From Nilaparvata lugens (Eukaryota > Arthropoda > Insecta > Hemiptera > Delphacidae): a stretch of 64,000 bases of DNA. The position numbers and the translations under genes were made by a program. The stretch lies in the NCBI RefSeq assembly GCF_014356525.2, contig NC_052508.1:52324442-52388441 (forward strand), given 5' to 3'. Shown here piece by piece: positions 25,497 through 36,805 of the stretch. The stretch's first letter is position 1, and every line of letters starts with the position of its first letter. Below the pieces are notes generated by a model, which was given only the letters and a program-made list of their open reading frames with translations, was not told the origin of the DNA and did no database searches.

Positions 25497-26942
25497 ATAT
25501 ATCTGAAAAATCAAGTTTTCAATAAATAAATCAATCAGTTTTTTACTATCACAAAACACGAATTACAATGTTATAAACAATCACCATAATCAATAAAACA
25601 ACAAATGCTATTGGGAAATGTAAAAAAATATGACACAATGAGCGCAATAAACCTATTACAAAGCAAAGAGATTTATAGATTCTACTATGATCTATCATTT
25701 TATAAGATTGATGCACATCAAAACAATATGATGGAAACTAAAAAATATTCATCAGATCAACGTGCATCAAACTCTATTTATTTACAGGCTGAAGTTTTAA
25801 AACTACTGTACAAGAATTTGTCATAACAGTTTTTCAGCAATTCATAGACAAAAATACACTGTGGGTCAAAGCAACTTTGCAAAATACTGCTTCAATCCCT
25901 AATCTAATCATACAATTTATTTGTGAAAGGCTGGTTTGAGCTAATTCTTTGAATTGCAATTCAAGGAATCTTCATATTCCATTATTATATACATCTTATT
26001 CGATGAATATGAATGAATTGCATAGTTGTTATAGGTTCCAAAATAAATGAAAGACAGAGCCGATTTACAAAGCTAGAATTTATTATTTACAATACTTTGA
26101 AGATAAGATAGATACATAGATGGGTAGATTGATACAAAATTGTTTGCCAATGGTTTTCTCCTATTAAAACAAACAGTAACAACTTTGTACACATAAAATT
26201 AACATACAAGTAATAACTCTGAACACATGAATTAACTTAATGACAATACTACAAAAAAGTTAAAAAACTAAAAACCATAAAATTGTACATGAACATAATT
26301 ACCTATATGAATCACATTGTTAAAATGATTAAGGCTGGCAGATAACGGAAGGACATGCATGATAAACATGCATGTTTCGCAATCAACAAGAGGCTTCTAA
26401 CATAAAATTAATGAACCACTTGAAAATTATAGACTGGAAAATAATTTTTATGATGAAAAAATAATTAATTAAATCTAAAATATAGAAATATCTTTTCAAG
26501 TTTTAATAATGAATTTTCATAAATAATCTGGGAGTTCATTATACATGTATTTCTATATAGCCTGCAAACAATTTGGCGACAGGGTAGGCTAGTAAATTGT
26601 AGCAATTTTTTCAAGCTTAAAATCAGTAGATGATTGAAATCTGGTTGCTCTACAAGTTTTGATCTGATTTCATAAATCAATGGAGCATCGACCTTCGACA
26701 TCCTTCAAACCAATGCAGCCCAGTGCATAAAAAACGGAGTGAATTTATACAAATGTACAATTATCCTCAATGAATTGAATAACAAAATTGATTCAGTAGA
26801 AGTATGTCCCTAACTCCCTATACATAAGCAATCAACATGGATAAATTCCATCCTAAACTACATGATTAGAAATCTATCTCTGTACATGAACCACTGCCAT
26901 AGAAAAAGAAAAATGAAAATAAAAAAAAGAAAGATGAGTTAC
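25497..26942. other. Intron between cassettes 2 and 1
   Basis: No zinc-finger exon was found although I searched for the CxxC and HxxxxC patterns on the minus strand. Cassette 2 therefore has no terminal exon of its own before cassette 1. Confidence 0.5.
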
Positions 26943-27485
26943 CTTTTTTATTGACAGGCGTTGGTGATTTTTTCAGAGTAGCTTTCAGTTTGTCAATTTT
27001 GAGTTTTGGCTTCAAAGCAGTCACCTTCGCCACTCTAAGTTGTATGTTCTCTTTGGTGTCATTTGTTTTAGCACTTTTCCTTTCTGGTTTTTTCAGAGTA
27101 GCTAGCAGATTGTCAATTTCGATTTTTGAATTCAAAGCAGTGACCTTCATCACTCTAAGGTCTATGTTCTCTTTGGTGTCATTTGTTTTAGCACATTTCT
27201 TTTCTGGTTTTTCTTCGATTCTTTTGATAGCGGTGTGCCGATTGTGGTTTATGAATCTTTTTCGTATCACAACAGCAGCTTTGTTTTTTGCACCTGCATT
27301 TTTGAATTTGATCGGGTGTTGATTTTTGCACATTTTACGATTGGCTTGTGGTTTGGCTGACAGTTGCTTCCGCTTCCGTAGTTTTCGTAAGATTAAATCG
27401 GTGTAAGGAGCGCCTACTTTTGGGGCGGTATTTGGCTTCAATCCCAGGCACCCCAGGAATTCCTCAGTTTCTCGTCTTCCAACTC
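26943..27485 (-). CDS. lola: lola symmetric lysine-rich cassette exon 2 with internal repeat
   Basis: Internal exon of 543 nt (181 x 3). The acceptor gttacag leaves GA and the donor is AAAAAAG|GTAACT, so phases are symmetric as in the other two cassettes. The start (G-R-R-E-T-E-E-F-L-G-C-L-G-L-K-P) aligns with the start of cassettes 1 and 3, followed by L-R-K-L-R-K-R-K-Q and V-I-R-K-R-F-I-N. Its special feature is a 40-residue tandem duplication: A-K-T-N-D-T-K-E-N-I recurs with the second copy exactly 120 nt away, each followed by V-x-K-V-T-A-L and an L-K-K end. Function is not known; the Lys/Thr-rich composition resembles linker-histone tails. Confidence 0.85.
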
Positions 27486-27849
27486 CTGTAACCAACACAC
27501 TAAATCAGTTTATTTTACCCTCTTCCTCAAATAAGTCGAATAATACTTTTGAAAAACAGGTGCACATCAAAACAAACCTTATTAATAATCAAATTACAAA
27601 TATAAACAGGCAAAATCAATCATTAAAACCTTAACCTACTATCCTGATGTCCATAGATTAATTACATTCACTCACTGTATCGTGTGTTGTGGAGATGGAA
27701 ATCGGAATTGGATTGAATCGACATAAATAGATAATATTAATCTAATTCTATACTCAACTACATAGGAAATGTTCAATCTAAAAATCGTTCTAACCACATG
27801 AACAATAAGTATTTGAATGAAGAATAGGTCAAGTTTTTTTTAAAGATTT
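27486..27849. other. Intron upstream of cassette 2
   Basis: No gene. Its first part is homologous to the sequence upstream of the relic at 27850..27990, which shows the duplicated unit included intron. Confidence 0.5.
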
Positions 27850-27990
27850 TTCTGACTTTTTGGGAGTGGCATTCAGTCTAGCTTTTTATTTTGGATTCAA
27901 AACAGACTAAATGAGGAATTCACTTATTTCTCGTCCTATTTCTGTGATGTACACATTGAATCTGTCTTCTAAAGATCTCACATACTTCTT
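27850..27990 (-). pseudogene. Deleted relic of a fourth lysine-rich cassette
   Basis: The minus strand reads an acceptor-like acatcacag, then GGACGAGAAATAAGTGAATT, close to the first codons of cassette 2. After about 25 bases it jumps to TTTTGAATCCAAAATAAAA and a sequence like the C-terminal part of the cassettes. An in-frame stop interrupts the join and the central three quarters are missing. The upstream flank (gtacatcacag side) also resembles the flank of cassette 2. It is a dead duplicate. Confidence 0.75.
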
Positions 27991-29569
27991 CAATAGTCTA
28001 ATATTTTTATAAGATGGATTCCCGTCAAAACAATTCTAGTTATACCTATATCAATCAATGCTAGATACCAGAAACATTCAACTAGCAAAAAAACCTTGAG
28101 AACAGTTTCCTCACAAATATACAGGCATTATCTTCCAAGGCCTACAATCCTGATGGTTTTGAAATGCTGAAAAAAGCGACATGATTATATGTAAACATTC
28201 ATTCATACATACATACATTCATTCATTCATTCATTGCGGACGCTCAGATATCCTGTGCTCTGTTGCTCTGCCACTGCCACTCTGAAGATCAAAATAGGTT
28301 GGTGTGAATAAGGCTATAGACAATAGAAGTGATTAGATACTACAGGCTTTTGCCCAAGACTGTTTCAAAACCTGATTCATTGATACACAATCGTACATTC
28401 CATCCATTTAAGAGTCAATGATCTACGATGAACAGCTTCATAAATAACTGTACAAAATATTACTTTCAATATCATTCATTCATTCATTTATGAACTAGTG
28501 TTTTTAAACATTGAAGATGAATAACTTTGTGTAAACAATTGATTACTGTAAGTTATAAGTAAGAAGAACCAGATTAAATTTGTAAACTCTAACCAATCTA
28601 AGAAGATGTAGAATCATCTTCTTGTCTTCCAATGTTTCCAGATGCATCCATTTACCAATTCCTCAATCATTAATACGTAATGTCACTCTTTTTTCAATAT
28701 AGTGTAGTTTAAGATCCTTTTGTTCTAGAAACTCTTTAGTTTCTTCTTCTGAATAATTAAGTAGAATCCTTTTGTTTTTTGCTTGCTTTATTTCTCAAAA
28801 GCGATATTGGAGTTGTTTATATTGTTGATGAAAAGATGAAGAAATTAATAGAAGACTGCTTGAATCAAGCATTTGGGTTCACATGACAATCATAGGACTA
28901 ATAAATGAGAATATATAAAACAACGAACATTAAGAATTTATTCATTATTTTTAATTTCATAAACAAATCAAAACTTCCCATTGACGGATCAAATTTAATC
29001 CTAGAATAACAAAAAATACAAAGCTTTGTATGAAGTACATAGAACTTTTACTATTATGTTGAAGTTGAATTAAGTCATACATAATATAAATAGAAATAAT
29101 AAATAAATAAGACTGAATTTTGTTTCTATTCCAATTTATACACTAATTTAACAATACTTAAGTATAGTATAATAAGTTAAGTATTACTATAATTTAATAA
29201 TTATTCAAGTATAGCCTAGGTTAAGAGTCACATAAATATTTCTCAAGAGCACTTAAATCAGAACTTGAAATGACATAAGATACCTGTATTTATTTGTCAT
29301 CCACTGTCTTCATTTATTTTCTATAATAGAAAAAAAACATTGGTACTAACCAATGAGTACTAAAAAGTATGGCCTAGTTTCTGAGAAATTTATTAAATCT
29401 ATAGGTTAAATGGTTCATAATATTTGATAAGTGTCATAGAAACCGGGCCTGTAGGTACTAGTTTATCTTTTCTCATTCTGTGCAATTTTATTGACATGAA
29501 TGAGTTCAACGGAGTCCTATTTCGGCCAATTATCATTGAAAACTCAATTGAATTAGTATTTTGCAGGCT
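27991..29569. other. AT-rich intron with (CATT)n tracts
   Basis: No gene. Short CATT/CATA repeats lie at about 28198..28236 and again near 28470..28490. Confidence 0.5.
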
Positions 29570-29754
29570 CTAAGGCACGCCCCTGTGTATCAGAATAAAG
29601 TGACGCTTCATGTTGCCTTTCTGGTGGAATTTCTTGGAGCACTGTGGACACTCATACCGTGGAGGACGTCCGCATTCATTCTTCTGGTGAAACAACAAGG
29701 TGGCTCTTGAACAGTACACCTTTCCACATCGATCACAAGTGAATCCTTTCTCAC
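29570..29754 (-). CDS. lola: lola terminal exon, compact zinc-finger variant
   Basis: This exon has only 60 complete codons plus stop and no start-like codon near its beginning, so a plain ORF search misses it. The acceptor ctactttgtag leaves bases GT. Finger 1 starts at once: E-K-G-F-T-C6-x2-C9-x12-H22-x4-C27, then linker G-R-P-P-R-Y-E, and finger 2, C35-x2-C38-x12-H51-x4-H56. The tail is R-G-V-P. Finger 2 contains F-H-Q-K-G-N-M-K-R, close to the HQKG group. After a donor ending in G the junction codon is Gly. It is the first terminal exon downstream of cassette 3 (30832..31257), its probable partner. Confidence 0.92.
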
Positions 29755-30490
29755 CTACAAAGTAGAAAAATCACTATTAATACTGAATTAGGAATAACTA
29801 TTCAAAACCATTATTGATGATCCATCTCTAAATACCAGCAATGATTTTGAGAATCGTTTGCCGGTGGTTTGTAATCTGACTAAAACTGTAGGTCCACTCA
29901 TCCCTTATCAATATCATTACCCATGCACAAGCCTGGAGCTCATGTGGGCATCATCCACATGATAATAAAAACAAGCATGAAACAAAAAGAAAATAACTTG
30001 TAGGTTGAACGTCATTTCAAGTTGAAACGCTTGAAAACATGAAGACTAACTTTAAGAACAGGAGAGGTTTGGGCTAACACTTTTTCTCATTATAATATTG
30101 TGAAAATAAATATTTTGTAATTCTATGAATAAATAGATGAATAGATAAATGAAAAAATACGACTTTTGAGCAGTAAATCACAAAGAACAGTCAGCATAGG
30201 CTGAAAAGGAAAATGAGTCAACATGATTGAATGATGAATCTAATAATACTATCTTAAACTCCATTGAGAGAAATTTCCAATCTTAAAAAACATTCGACTC
30301 GAACATCAATTAATATGAACCAACATCTAATATAAAAATGAACAAGAAAGGCGGACTTTCATATATCAGTATCAGAATCAATGACCGGTAGGTACCTGCA
30401 GTGAAAATATAATTATATAATATAAAAAATATAATGTTCTCACTGTACCAGACAGTTTCACTAATAAGTGATATGTGGAAGTCCGCCTAA
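29755..30490. other. AT-rich intron
   Basis: No gene. A short stretch near 30430..30475 resembles the dispersed repeat at about 9920..9960. Confidence 0.4.
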
Positions 30491-30822
30491 AGGTTCATTT
30501 TCGTTTGTGCGTAAATTTCCGCAGTCGACGACGACAAGCATTATTGACATTCATATTGTCCAAATTGCAAGTGTGCTAAAACAGCTGATCAAATAAGTTT
30601 TCATTATTTGTGTTTATTATTCGAGAATAAAACATTTCTACTAATATCAACATATTGCCATTTAAAAGTCTAAGAAAGTATAAGCTCAACCTCCCCCATT
30701 AAAACATAATTGAACATATTTTTTTAGGTTATATTATTTTAGACAAATTGAAATCCACCCAATGTGAGATCCTCACCCTGTCGTGGTCGACGACAGCATT
30801 TACGCACAAACGAGAACCCAGC
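30491..30822. mobile_element. MITE abutting the cassette 3 donor
   Basis: The left end ttcgtttgtgcgtaaatttc with gtcgacgacgac and the right end gtcgacgacagcatttacgc with acaaacgagaac are inverted copies. Its right edge lies about 8 bp from the GT of the cassette 3 splice donor, so it sits inside the intron immediately next to the exon. Confidence 0.75.
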
Positions 30823-30831
30823 TTTAGTTAC

Positions 30832-31257
30832 CTTTTTCATCGAGTGATGTCGATTTTTTCAAAGCAGCCTTCAGTTTAACTAATTTCGACTTTGGCATCA
30901 AAGCAGCAACTTTCACCAATTTAATGCCCTCTTTGGTATTATCTGCTTCGGAACTTTTTTCTTCAGTTTTCACTTTGGTTGTCTTCTTAGCAGCTTTCAG
31001 TTTGTAGTTGACGATTTTCTTCCTGAGCACAGCGGTCATTTTCTTTTTCTTTTTGGCGCTTGCAGTTTTGAACTTGATCTGGTGGTGATTTTTGCACATT
31101 TCACAATGGGCATCTGGTTTATGGGCACCCTTGGCTGCAATCTGCCTCCGTTGCCGCCGGATGTGTGGCGTGGAGTTATCGCCAGGGGCGCCTGCGTTTT
31201 GGGTGCTCTTTGGTTCCAAAGCCAGGTACCCGAGCAATTCGTTGACCTTTTGTCCTC
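30832..31257 (-). CDS. lola: lola symmetric lysine-rich cassette exon 3
   Basis: Internal exon of 426 nt (142 x 3). The acceptor ctaatacgttacag leaves GA and the donor is AAAAAG|GTAACT; phases are symmetric. The product starts G-Q-K-V-N-E-L-L-G-Y-L-A-L-E-P, followed by R-R-Q-R-R-Q. It has C-E-M-C-K-N-H-H-Q-I-K-F-K-T-A-S, then V-L-R-K-K-I-V-N-Y-K-L-K-A-A-K-K and a Lys-rich end L-K-A-A-L-K-K-S-T. The C-x2-C...H-H group is shared only partly with the siblings, so metal binding is uncertain. It is the 5'-most of the three cassettes. If read through its donor, translation stops two codons later, giving a truncated finger-less isoform. Confidence 0.85.
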
Positions 31258-31383
31258 CTGTAACGTATTAGTCTTGCATCATTTCTTACATGCTTATATT
31301 ATATGCAACAGCCCGATGGAAGAAAGTTATCATAGAGCATTCAACAAATAAAAACAAGGATGGTGCTCAATCTATTGACAACA

Positions 31384-31487
31384 TAGAATTAGTTAAAAAA
31401 TGGTTCAGTCACAGAAAAAAGGTTGGCTGCCTTAACACTACTGTAATTACAACCTTTTTTGTGTGACCGAACCATCCAATTCTAATA
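31384..31487. mobile_element. Short palindromic MITE
   Basis: The left arm tagaattagttaaaaaatgg with gtcacagaaaaaaggttg and the right arm caaccttttttgtgtgacc with atccaattcta are inverted. It is only 104 bp. Confidence 0.75.
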
Positions 31488-33733
31488 GCTAAGTTCATTA
31501 ACTAATGAAAGTCTTCATGGTATGGTTCATTCCATTCATCATAAGTATTATAAGCTACAATCAATGAGTTCATAAACAACCATTGCATTCATTAGCTTAC
31601 AATGAATTTTCATTACATGTCATTCATTATTACATGGACATCCATGGAGTGAAAGAATTAATTGAACTGAAAATATGAATCAATTTTAGAAGTATTAGAT
31701 AAAATATCATATATAAAATGATTGATTATAAATTATAATAAATTAATGTTATATTACAATATTAAGTATAGTGTTCAATCATTCCATTCAATCATAACTA
31801 TTTGAGCAAGAATTCGAAAGTTAATTTTGTGTTAGATTCCAGTCATTCATAAATTACAGACATGCAAATTAAACAGTGCATTTACATAAAATTCCATTCA
31901 TTTATAAGGCAAGTTATCAACATAATCTGTGACGGAAGTTTATATCAGGACCAATTGTTTCATTCAATTTCATGATACTCAATTCATTCACGAATCGATA
32001 AAAATGAAGTTTGTTTCCTGATCAGAATTCTATCAGAACTGATGGAAGTTCTTACATTCTCAATGTTAAACCTGCTCACTCTATCAGGTGACAGAGTGAT
32101 GATGGAAGATCAGATCAGATCAGTGCTGATGGAAGTTCATACAATCTCAATGTTAATATAATTAATGATCAGAAACCTGCTCACTCTATCATCGGTACAG
32201 AAAGTTGTAAAATCGGTGAATATGTGTCAAGCTTGGTTTTTGTATTGGAATATCAACTACATAAAATCTTTGAATAACCAAGAGGAGAGGTATTTAGTTG
32301 AAATAATCAGAACGAGTTTTGAAGTATAAAATCATCATTATTGTTTATTCCTGAGACAATTCAAAACATCAGAAGAAATCTAAAAATATAACAGATATAC
32401 TCAAAAATATAACATAATCCAATGTATACCTAGAACCTAATTTTGTAGTAGAATGACTCACATATATTATAATGTATGTGAAGTTCAAAGAAACACCTAC
32501 ATTCGAAAATGTTTGACTAAAATATGACTAATTTTGAGACTAGTGAATAAATAATTTTAAGAGTATTTAAATGAAACTAATTTTTAGACTAAACCCATAT
32601 TCTCACCCATAATGCTTTGGCTCAGATTGAAAACAGGGAACATTATTAATATTTTATACAGTTCACTGTTCACTCATTGAAACAATCATTATTTCATAAG
32701 TACCTAATTGAAAATCAATCAACAAACCGATGAAGAACGAATATTTACATGACAAGTATTCCATGAACGTAGGCCTATAGGCTATAATGTTCATATAAGC
32801 ATACTCAAAGGATTTTTTATAAGGCTCATGTACAGTAACTTTCATGAATCTTTCAATAAACTTTTCAATATTTTTTCAGACAAGATACCCAAGAATTAAC
32901 AGTTATTGTCAATATTTTATTGTTGTTTTTAAAAAAAAAAAACACTACAATAATATTTTAGTATGATAATTGTGAGTGTTTTGACATTTATTGGGCCGAA
33001 GGCTGAATATTTATAGATATCTTCATAATAAAAACCAATTAGTATCGTCATATCTACATTCAAACAGACTGTGACACTTGAAAATAATTATGAACAATCT
33101 ATCATGTCCAATCTTCTAGTTATTGTATTCATCTATTTATTGAATCTCACATAAATCACATAATCAATAGTGTATCATAGTAACTTTGAAGAGATTATTT
33201 TGAACTTTCCTATTTGATTTTAAGGAATTAGATATTTATGAAGTTTGAGCACAAAAGTTGTTTTCAAATTAGACCAATTGCAATATGAAACAACAATAAA
33301 ACAAGGTGAAACAAGGTAACCTGAACACTTATTGACTAAAAACCTATCATAGCTACAAGCTTTATTTTCTGGTATATGGCACGAAATGGGGCAATTACTA
33401 GTCGTTGAATTTAATTAAATTTTAAAATATCATCCCAAGTAAAAGGAAGAAACATCTTTGAGTTAATGTGAATGAATCCACCATTTTTTATGACCTAAAT
33501 TGATTGACTAGATGGAAGACCAAATAATATAATTCGACTTGAATTAAAATAAATTAAACCTTAATATTGTTGGCAAACTCAAATTTCAAAACCAATGACA
33601 ACGTATATTCTTTCTTCAATGAACTTTTAAAAAGTTTGTTATATAAAACCAAAAAATAACCTCAACAAATAAATCAAAATAACTGCTTGAATTGAAAATA
33701 TAATAACAAAGAGTTTTTTTTAACTAACTAGTA
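31488..33733. other. Long AT-rich intron
   Basis: No gene or recognised element. Two imperfect copies of a phrase around gatggaagttcttacattctc and the related gatggaagttcatacaatctc lie near 32040 and 32128. Confidence 0.4.
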
Positions 33734-33911
33734 CCCTTAGTCTAGTTACACACATATATCGATTTTTGAACGTACGATTTTTGCTGTCCTCTATTACATT
33801 AAACAGATGATGTCAAACAGATCGTGTCAAGTTCCGTTTGATCGAGTAGAATTCATGAGGACGGCAAAAAATTGAAAGTCAAAAAATGATGTGTATGTAA
33901 CTACTGGCTTA
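33734..33911. mobile_element. Fold-back MITE
   Basis: Left arm agtctagttacacacatat with gatttttgaacgtacgattt; right arm aaaaaatgatgtgtatgtaa with ctactggctt. The two are imperfect inverted copies, with gaggacggcaaaaaattg opposing tttttgctgtcctc in the middle. Confidence 0.75.
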
Positions 33912-34678
33912 AGGTTAGGTTCCAAATGGTAACTGTTCTCACATAACATAGAATGGGATCTAGCCTAGCACGAGAAGTTGACAAAATGTCCACCTTAGGA
34001 TCAGTAGCTATAGTAAGATTACTTTTGACATGAGTAGATAGATTTTGCCACTTCTGGCACAAGGTCAAAGGTCAAGGTTAAAAAAAACTTGGGAAAAAAT
34101 TTCAAAAACTAAAAAAAAGCTGAAAAAATTATTAAAAAATATTAAATCTATCTACTGACATGTAAGCATCGAACCAATGAGGTGCATTGATGTTTCTTTA
34201 AAAGAAATGCTGACTGTTTACTTTCACAGTGGGTACTATTTGTGCCTATTAGAACTGGATAGCCACATATGAGGGTGAGTAAAGGTGACCGGTAGAATGA
34301 GAAAGTATTAGCCTACCAGTCGGACTATTCATACTCGCTCGACTGTGATGAGTGGGGTTAGTCCAATCCCACCTATGTGGGATCCCAATGAATGGAAATG
34401 ATATTTCACTGTGCTGGTCACCTTCACTGATGCTGATATGTAAGAATTTATTTTTTACTATACTTGAAACTCACTTTCAACTTTCAAGAATCCAGCTTTA
34501 TGCTTCAAGTTCTATCTTCTTTGAACTGTCAGCATTCATTGAATGGAAAGCATTAATGCTATTTATAAGGGATTCTGACTGTTTGAAGGTTATCTCACTC
34601 TAGTTATGATTTTTGCTAAGGGTTCCTCTTCTATGGGCTCAAAAATGTTTTTGGTGAAGTGAGTAGGTAGTTAAATTA
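33912..34678. other. Intron or 3'-UTR with a decayed repeat
   Basis: No gene. An inverted pair at about 34280 (gtaaaggtgaccggtaga) and 34420 (gctggtcaccttcactg) suggests another small fold-back element containing a plus-strand ORF (34352..34603) without merit. Confidence 0.4.
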
Positions 34679-34959
34679 TCATATATCCTTATTATGAACA
34701 GTATAAATGTGAGCCTTGAGATTGCCCTTGTACTGGCATCTTTTATTGCAGAAGGGACACTTGAATTGTGGCTCCTTGCCGCAGCCGAACTGAGTGTGAA
34801 GTCGCAGCCCCTGGCGATACTTGTAGCCTCTGCCGCACTGCGCGCATTTCCATCTCAAGCTTTCATCATTTGTTGGGTTGGCACTATCACACACATTGAT
34901 AGAATTCTTGTTCATGGCAGTGGTGAGTCTATGCTTCAATGAGAGCAACCATTCTGTAC
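34679..34959 (-). CDS. lola: lola terminal exon, zinc-finger variant
   Basis: Terminal exon of 92 complete codons plus stop. The acceptor attggcacag leaves bases GT. A long lead (T-E-W-L-L-S-L-K-H-R..., 37 residues) precedes finger 1, C38-x2-C41-x12-H54-x4-C59, and finger 2, C67-x2-C70-x12-H83-x4-H88. The tail is N-K-D-I. Finger 1 has G-Y-K-Y-R-Q-G and ends H-T-Q-F-G-C; finger 2 has R-C-Q-Y-K-G-N. It is intermediate between the divergent 3' exons and the YKYK/HQKG group upstream. The codon TTG in the lead should not be taken as a start: the exon is entered by splicing. Confidence 0.92.
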
Positions 34960-35568
34960 CTGTGCCAATATAATTTTGTCAATAAAATTGCACAAAAACT
35001 TGGTGAATAAAACGAAATGTAATCAGTAGATACATTTATTCATTTGGACATCAAATCACAGTAACAATAGTGGAATTAAAACAAGGAGACACTGGTTCAA
35101 ATCTTCTGTTCTTGAATCTAGTCCAATGAAATGTCAATTCATTCAACTGAATACTCAGAGAATGTAACTGATTAATAGGTAGATAATTCACCAAGCAGGA
35201 AATATAACTGGATAGAAAGAAAATGCAACTGAATAATCATCAGAAAATCAAAAACATAATAAATAACTAAATAACTCTGGAAGTTACATGAATAGATAAA
35301 TCTTCAAAGGAAAAGTCAACTGGAATTATTAATTAAAGCAAACGAAATTATTGCCAATTTACGTATCAACAAATAAATATTATATTTATTGGAAGTAATT
35401 TCATTCACGGATATATTTATAAGATAATAATTATAAATGATCATGTTAATATTTCCACACTACTGGGAATCATTAGTTGATGAACTAATAAGGAGCTTGG
35501 TAAATAGAATTAAATTGCAATAAATACTGAAATATATTTAATAAAGGAATTGAGACAAGGATTATACA
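34960..35568. other. AT-rich intron
   Basis: Nothing supported. Confidence 0.4.
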
Positions 35569-36350
35569 AAGTGCGCCAGAGAAACTTACTTATTTGAAAG
35601 GTCAATAAAAACAAAAGTACTTAAGTTATTGTTTTAATATTTTTTCCATTTGAGAATACAATATTCCGATTTTTTTCATGCAGTCTTGAAAATGACATCA
35701 GATCAATGTCAACCCCCATTGCGCATATACTGATGAAGTCGATTTTTGAAATGTATTGTATCCACTCGTTGCAGTATATCAATCGGTATATTGGCAATGG
35801 CGTCGCAAATGTTATTCTTGAGGATTACTAGGAGTCTGTGGTCGATCGACATAAACCAGGGATTTCAAATAACCCCACAAAAAAAATCGTATTGAGGAAC
35901 CGCATGTGGAAATGAGCCTCGTCACTGAAAAAAATGACCGCGTCTTCAGGCAGATTGTCAATCAGCATATCACATTTTGATGGGTAACAAAATCGCGTTC
36001 ATTCAATTCTTAAACAACGTCCAATTTATAGGGATCAAATTGAAGGCCTTCATGGAAAATTCGACGCACAACTGACTGCCAACTCTTTCGATATTTTCTG
36101 GAGTTCTGATGGTTCATTGAAGTCCATTTCTGGGTTAGCGACACTTCCACACTCCCGAAATGAGTTAACCCACAACAGAATCGAATTACGGCCAGGAAAG
36201 AGTCTGTGAGGAGGAATTTCAAATCGAGCGCGGAAGGCATGTTGCGTCGCAAGAACAAGTGATCAACCATTAGAAAAAGATGCGCCTCCTCTACACGAAC
36301 ATTCACCTCACAGTAATTTTTTCAAATAAGTGAGTTTCTCTGGCGCAGCT
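35569..36350 (-). mobile_element. Deleted Tc1/mariner-superfamily element
   Basis: Inverted ends of about 28 bp (gtgcgccagagaaacttact and agtgagtttctctggcgcag) bound 780 bp. On the minus strand, broken frames keep transposase-like words: V-I-F-F-S-D-E-A-H-F-H (a catalytic Asp block of IS630/Tc1 enzymes), and W-G-Y-L-K-S-L-V-Y-V-D-R-P-Q-T downstream. Most of the N-terminal part is absent. The ORF at 36010..36306 is another frame of this relic and not a gene. Confidence 0.8.
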
Positions 36351-36587
36351 TATAGAATATGTTTGATTAAAAGGTTATGTTTACATAAGATGCATTGTAG
36401 AAAGGTTTTATACTATAATAAAAAATAAGAGCTATCCAAAACCATGAATGAAATTGTAAAGTAGTCACTAATTTAATATTGTACTACTTGACAATATAAA
36501 TTGAGAAAAGGGAAGCAAAAATGTTATAACAATGATTGAATTTAATTCAAGTAAAATTCAAAATTATCCAGCCTCTACTGGATAATT

Positions 36588-36805
36588 CTAAAGAGCTTTG
36601 AATGTATCAATATCCATATCATTCATGTGCATTGAGATTATATGCCTTTTGAGTGCTCCTTTAAGACTACATCGCTTTTCACAGTAAGGACACTGGAATT
36701 GGGGTTCTTTTCCACATTCGTAACGCTGGTGAGACGCCAAACCATTCTTATACTTGTAGACTTTGCCACAACCACTGCAGATAAACTCTTCACCACGGTT
36801 AAACA
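36588..36805 (-). CDS. lola: lola terminal exon, zinc-finger variant
   Basis: Terminal exon of 71 complete codons plus stop. The acceptor ttttctgttgtcag leaves TG. The lead is F-N-R-G-E-E-F-I; finger 1 is C9-x2-C12-x12-H25-x4-C30; finger 2 is C38-x2-C41-x12-H54-x4-H59. Finger 2 has C-S-L-K-G-A-L-K-R, closest to the exon at 38389..38600 (F-R-L-K-G-A-L-K-R), which marks these two as a sibling pair. The tail M-N-D-M-D-I-D-T-F-K-A-L is its own. A mariner relic ends about 240 bp downstream of its stop. Confidence 0.95.

Noticed and set aside
31082..31351. Plus-strand ORF of 89 codons over cassette 3
   Set aside because: Antisense to the cassette exon and extends into AT-rich intron; no features.
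36010..36306. 98-codon minus-strand ORF considered as a lola-type exon
   Set aside because: It lies fully within the mariner-superfamily relic bounded by inverted repeats and has no finger motif.
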